Shown here: piece by piece, positions 61,687-64,000 of the stretch
Layout of the letters: every line of letters starts with the position of its first letter
How positions within the stretch are numbered: the first letter of the stretch is position 1
NCBI RefSeq assembly: GCF_006438955.1
Contig: NZ_RCZK01000003.1
Location: 124,001-188,000, forward strand
Length of the DNA: 64,000 bases
From: Sphingomonas oligophenolica
Lineage (GTDB): Bacteria > Pseudomonadota > Alphaproteobacteria > Sphingomonadales > Sphingomonadaceae
Reading direction: 5' to 3'
Program-made: the position numbers and the translations under genes
Notes under the pieces: generated by a model
What the model saw: only the letters and a program-made list of their open reading frames with translations
Told to the model about the DNA's origin: nothing
Databases searched by the model: none

Positions 61687-64000
61687 TGATTCTCCGCACC
61701 CCCCGATTCCGGACGCTCCGCACTAGGCTGGCGGTCCTCTACACCGCGCTGTTCGCGGTGGCGCTCGCGCTGCTCGGCGGGGTGGTGCAGACGATGATCT
61801 GGTCGCACGCCCGCAACTCGGTGCGGGCTGAGCTGTCAGCGAGCGGGAGCGTGTACGACGGGCTGTGGGCGCTCAAGGCGAAGACGCTGACCGACACCGC
61901 GGATGTGCTCACCCGCGATTTCGGTTTCCGCGCGGCGGTGGCGAGCGAAGACGTGCCGACGATCGAATCCGCGCTGGCGACGCTGCGCGGCCGCGCCGGG
62001 GTCGACCATGCGGTGCTCGTCAACCTTGACGGATCGGTGGTCGGCTCGGCGGGACGCCTTACCGCGATGATGGCGACGATGCCGCATCGGCTACGTGGGG
62101 GTCGCCAGGATGCCGTTGTGAATGCGGGCGGAGCGACCTTCAGGGTCGTCGTGTCGCCGATCCTCGCCCCGACCGAAATCGGCTGGGTGGTATTCGTCGT
62201 TCCACTCGACGCGCCTGAAATGCGTACCTTGGCACGGTTGTCGGCGATTCCTCTCACCGTAACCATCCTGCGTTTGGGAGCAGGAGGGCATTGGACATCG
62301 GGCGATGGAACGGTAATCGCGGACAAGGCGGTTGATCAACTCGTCGCCGCATCGACGCGTGAACGTCCACTCGCGACGGTCTCGCTCCCCGATGGCCGCG
62401 CGTTTGCGTCGGCCAAGCCGCTGATCGGCGTCGGCGGACGCCCCCAGGCGGCGCTGTTGCTGCGGTACCCGCTCAGCGCCGCGCTCGCGCCCTATATGCC
62501 GCTGGAGGTCGGATTGGCGCTCGCGGGGATCATCGGCATCCTTCTCGTCGTGATGGGTAGCATCAGGCTGGCGCGGGGCATCGCGGGGCCGATCGCGGCG
62601 CTCGATGCTGCCGCGCGTGCGCTCGAGGAGGGATCGCGCACCGAACTCGCGGTCGTCGGCGACGACGAGATCGGTCGCCTAGCGCATAGTTTCAACCGCA
62701 TGTCGGCAGGTATCCTCGAACGCGAACATCGCATCTCGCACCTCGCGTTTCACGATTCGCTCACTGGCCTGCCCAATCGTTCCTATTTCCGCCAGTCGCT
62801 CGACCAAGCGATCGCGCGGGCCCCGCGCGCGGGCGAGCAGGTCGCGGTCCTGTGTCTCGATCTCGACGGGTTCAAGGGCGTCAACGACACGCTCGGCCAC
62901 CCCGTCGGCGATTCGCTGCTTCGCGAGCTGGGCGATATCCTGACCGAACTCGCGCCCGACGGGCTCGTATCGCGGCTTGGCGGTGACGAATACGCGATCA
63001 TCCTCCAGGGCCGGTTCGACCCCGATCGCCCGCGCGCGCTGGCGCAAGCGATCCTCGATCGCACGTCGCAGCCGATGAAGACCGATGGCCACCAGATCGC
63101 GACCGGGTTCAGCATCGGCATCGCATTCGGCCCCGACGACGGCGACGATCCCGACCAGTTGCTCAAGAATGCCGACCTCGCGCTCTATCGCGCCAAGCGT
63201 GACGGGCGGGGGGTCTTTCGCTTTTTCGAACCCGCGCTCGACGCCGCCGCGCGCAAGCGTCGCCAACTCGAACTCGACCTGCGCGAGGCGATCCAGACCG
63301 GGCAGTTCCGCCTTAATTTTCAACCCGTCTTCAATCTCAAGGAAAACCGGATCGCGGGATTCGAGGCGCTATTGCGCTGGAATCATCCGACCCGCGGCGA
63401 GGTCGGCCCCACCGAATTCATCCCCGTCGCCGAGGAAACCGGGATGATCGTCGCGATCGGCGAATGGGTGATGCAGGAGGCGTGTCGACAGGCGGCGGCG
63501 TGGCCCGAGGATGTCCGCGTTGCCGTCAACGTCTCGCCGCTGCAGTTCCGCAACCTAAGATTCAAGGCGGTGATTCTCCAGGCGCTGGCGCACAGCGGCC
63601 TCGCGCCGCACCGGCTGGAGGTGGAGATTACCGAGACCGTGTTCCTCGACGGCGAGGATCATGTGCTCGACTTGCTGCATGGCCTGCGCGAAATCGGGGT
63701 CCGCGTCGCGCTCGACGACTTTGGCACCGGCTATTCGTCGCTGAGCTACCTGCGTAGTTTTCCATTCGACAAGATCAAGATCGATCGGTCGTTCATCACG
63801 GGAGTCGCGACCGACGATGGCGCCGCGGCGATCGTGCGCGCGATCGTTGATCTCGCCGGTGCGCTCCACATGGAAACCACCGCGGAGGGCGTCGAGGACG
63901 GCGACCAACTCGCGCTGCTGCGTGGGCAGGGCTGCGGCAATATCCAGGGCTATTTCTTCAGCCGCCCGGTCGAGGGGGCAGGGGTCGCAGCGCTGCTCAG
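61686..64000 (+). CDS. Membrane GGDEF-EAL protein (c-di-GMP turnover), runs off the right edge
   Basis: At least 771 residues visible. One N-terminal transmembrane helix, a periplasmic sensor of about 240 residues, a second helix (VGLALAGIIGILLVVMGSI), HAMP (about 295-345), GGDEF with RLGGDEYAIIL (active-site residues intact), then EAL with FEALLRW, VAVNVSPLQF, VEITETVFL, LDDFGTGYSSLSYL, DKIKIDRSF, TAEGVED and IQGYFFSRP. Both active sites look complete. Coupled to the cupredoxin gene, so the periplasmic sensor may respond to a copper, redox or NO signal shared with the divergent hemoglobin/DUF3034 operon; this is inference. Confidence 0.93.
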   Translation, partial: MILRTPRFRTLRTRLAVLYTALFAVALALLGGVVQTMIWSHARNSVRAELSASGSVYDGLWALKAKTLTDTADVLTRDFGFRAAVASEDVPTIESALATLRGRAGVDHAVLVNLDGSVVGSAGRLTAMMATMPHRLRGGRQDAVVNAGGATFRVVVSPILAPTEIGWVVFVVPLDAPEMRTLARLSAIPLTVTILRLGAGGHWTSGDGTVIADKAVDQLVAASTRERPLATVSLPDGRAFASAKPLIGVGGRPQAALLLRYPLSAALAPYMPLEVGLALAGIIGILLVVMGSIRLARGIAGPIAALDAAARALEEGSRTELAVVGDDEIGRLAHSFNRMSAGILEREHRISHLAFHDSLTGLPNRSYFRQSLDQAIARAPRAGEQVAVLCLDLDGFKGVNDTLGHPVGDSLLRELGDILTELAPDGLVSRLGGDEYAIILQGRFDPDRPRALAQAILDRTSQPMKTDGHQIATGFSIGIAFGPDDGDDPDQLLKNADLALYRAKRDGRGVFRFFEPALDAAARKRRQLELDLREAIQTGQFRLNFQPVFNLKENRIAGFEALLRWNHPTRGEVGPTEFIPVAEETGMIVAIGEWVMQEACRQAAAWPEDVRVAVNVSPLQFRNLRFKAVILQALAHSGLAPHRLEVEITETVFLDGEDHVLDLLHGLREIGVRVALDDFGTGYSSLSYLRSFPFDKIKIDRSFITGVATDDGAAAIVRAIVDLAGALHMETTAEGVEDGDQLALLRGQGCGNIQGYFFSRPVEGAGVAALL

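Overview
The window is GC-rich chromosomal DNA from an alphaproteobacterium, most likely a sphingomonad (Sphingomonas or a close relative). The evidence is a circularly permuted two-piece tmRNA with an alphaproteobacterial-type tag, an HrcA-GrpE pair beside RNase PH and RdgB, a Coq4-type ubiquinone protein, DUF3297 and DUF6894 proteins, and dnaN, recF and gyrB lying close together. No database search was possible. Family names rest on motifs read by eye.

Layout. 1-10.6 kb: the N-terminal part of clpB, a penicillin acylase-family hydrolase, a two-domain M16 peptidase, a small protein, a CocE/S15 hydrolase, rlmN and a GFA-family protein. 10.6-20.3 kb: a periplasmic protein, a histidine phosphatase, an outer-membrane barrel, then dnaN, a small membrane protein, coq4, recF, a TlpA-like thioredoxin and gyrB. 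20.4-31.9 kb: a lipoprotein-like methyltransferase, an exonuclease, a PH-domain/XpaC/TelA cluster, typA, a TupA-like ATP-grasp protein, a frameshifted Nudix gene, a TPM/TPM/LemA operon, mscL and an Rrf2 regulator. 32.0-34.9 kb: the permuted ssrA (tmRNA) gene, an HWE/HisKA_2-type histidine kinase, a class II aldolase and DUF6894.

34.98-49.28 kb is accessory DNA organised around a tRNA-Gly(CCC) gene at 44173-44246. A 20-bp copy of the tRNA 3' end lies at 34979-34998. A 40-bp copy of its 5' half, with one mismatch, lies at 49244-49283. Between the 3'-end copy and the intact tRNA is an island of about 9.2 kb with a C-terminally truncated tyrosine recombinase. Its centrepiece is a tightly packed four-gene operon: photoactive yellow protein (PYP), a PAS-PAS-GGDEF diguanylate cyclase, a short AMP-ligase with an acyl-carrier-like N-terminus, and an EAL phosphodiesterase. 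A receiver-GAF protein, a receiver pseudogene and a single-domain response regulator flank it. I read this as a blue-light-controlled c-di-GMP module in which the ligase activates p-coumarate for the PYP chromophore. No tyrosine ammonia-lyase is visible. The second segment (44.2-49.3 kb) holds a DUF4258-like protein, an unknown protein, a uracil-DNA-glycosylase-like protein, a sensor-like membrane protein and a DUF4440-like secreted protein.

49.4-64 kb returns to core genes: rdgB, rph, hrcA, grpE, a threonine synthase and small proteins. It then holds a MarR-regulated EmrAB-type tripartite efflux operon, and a divergent cluster of truncated hemoglobin and DUF3034 facing a cupredoxin-like protein and a membrane GGDEF-EAL protein. 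The last gene runs off the end. Second-messenger signalling therefore appears twice: in the core cluster at the right edge and in the imported light-sensing island.
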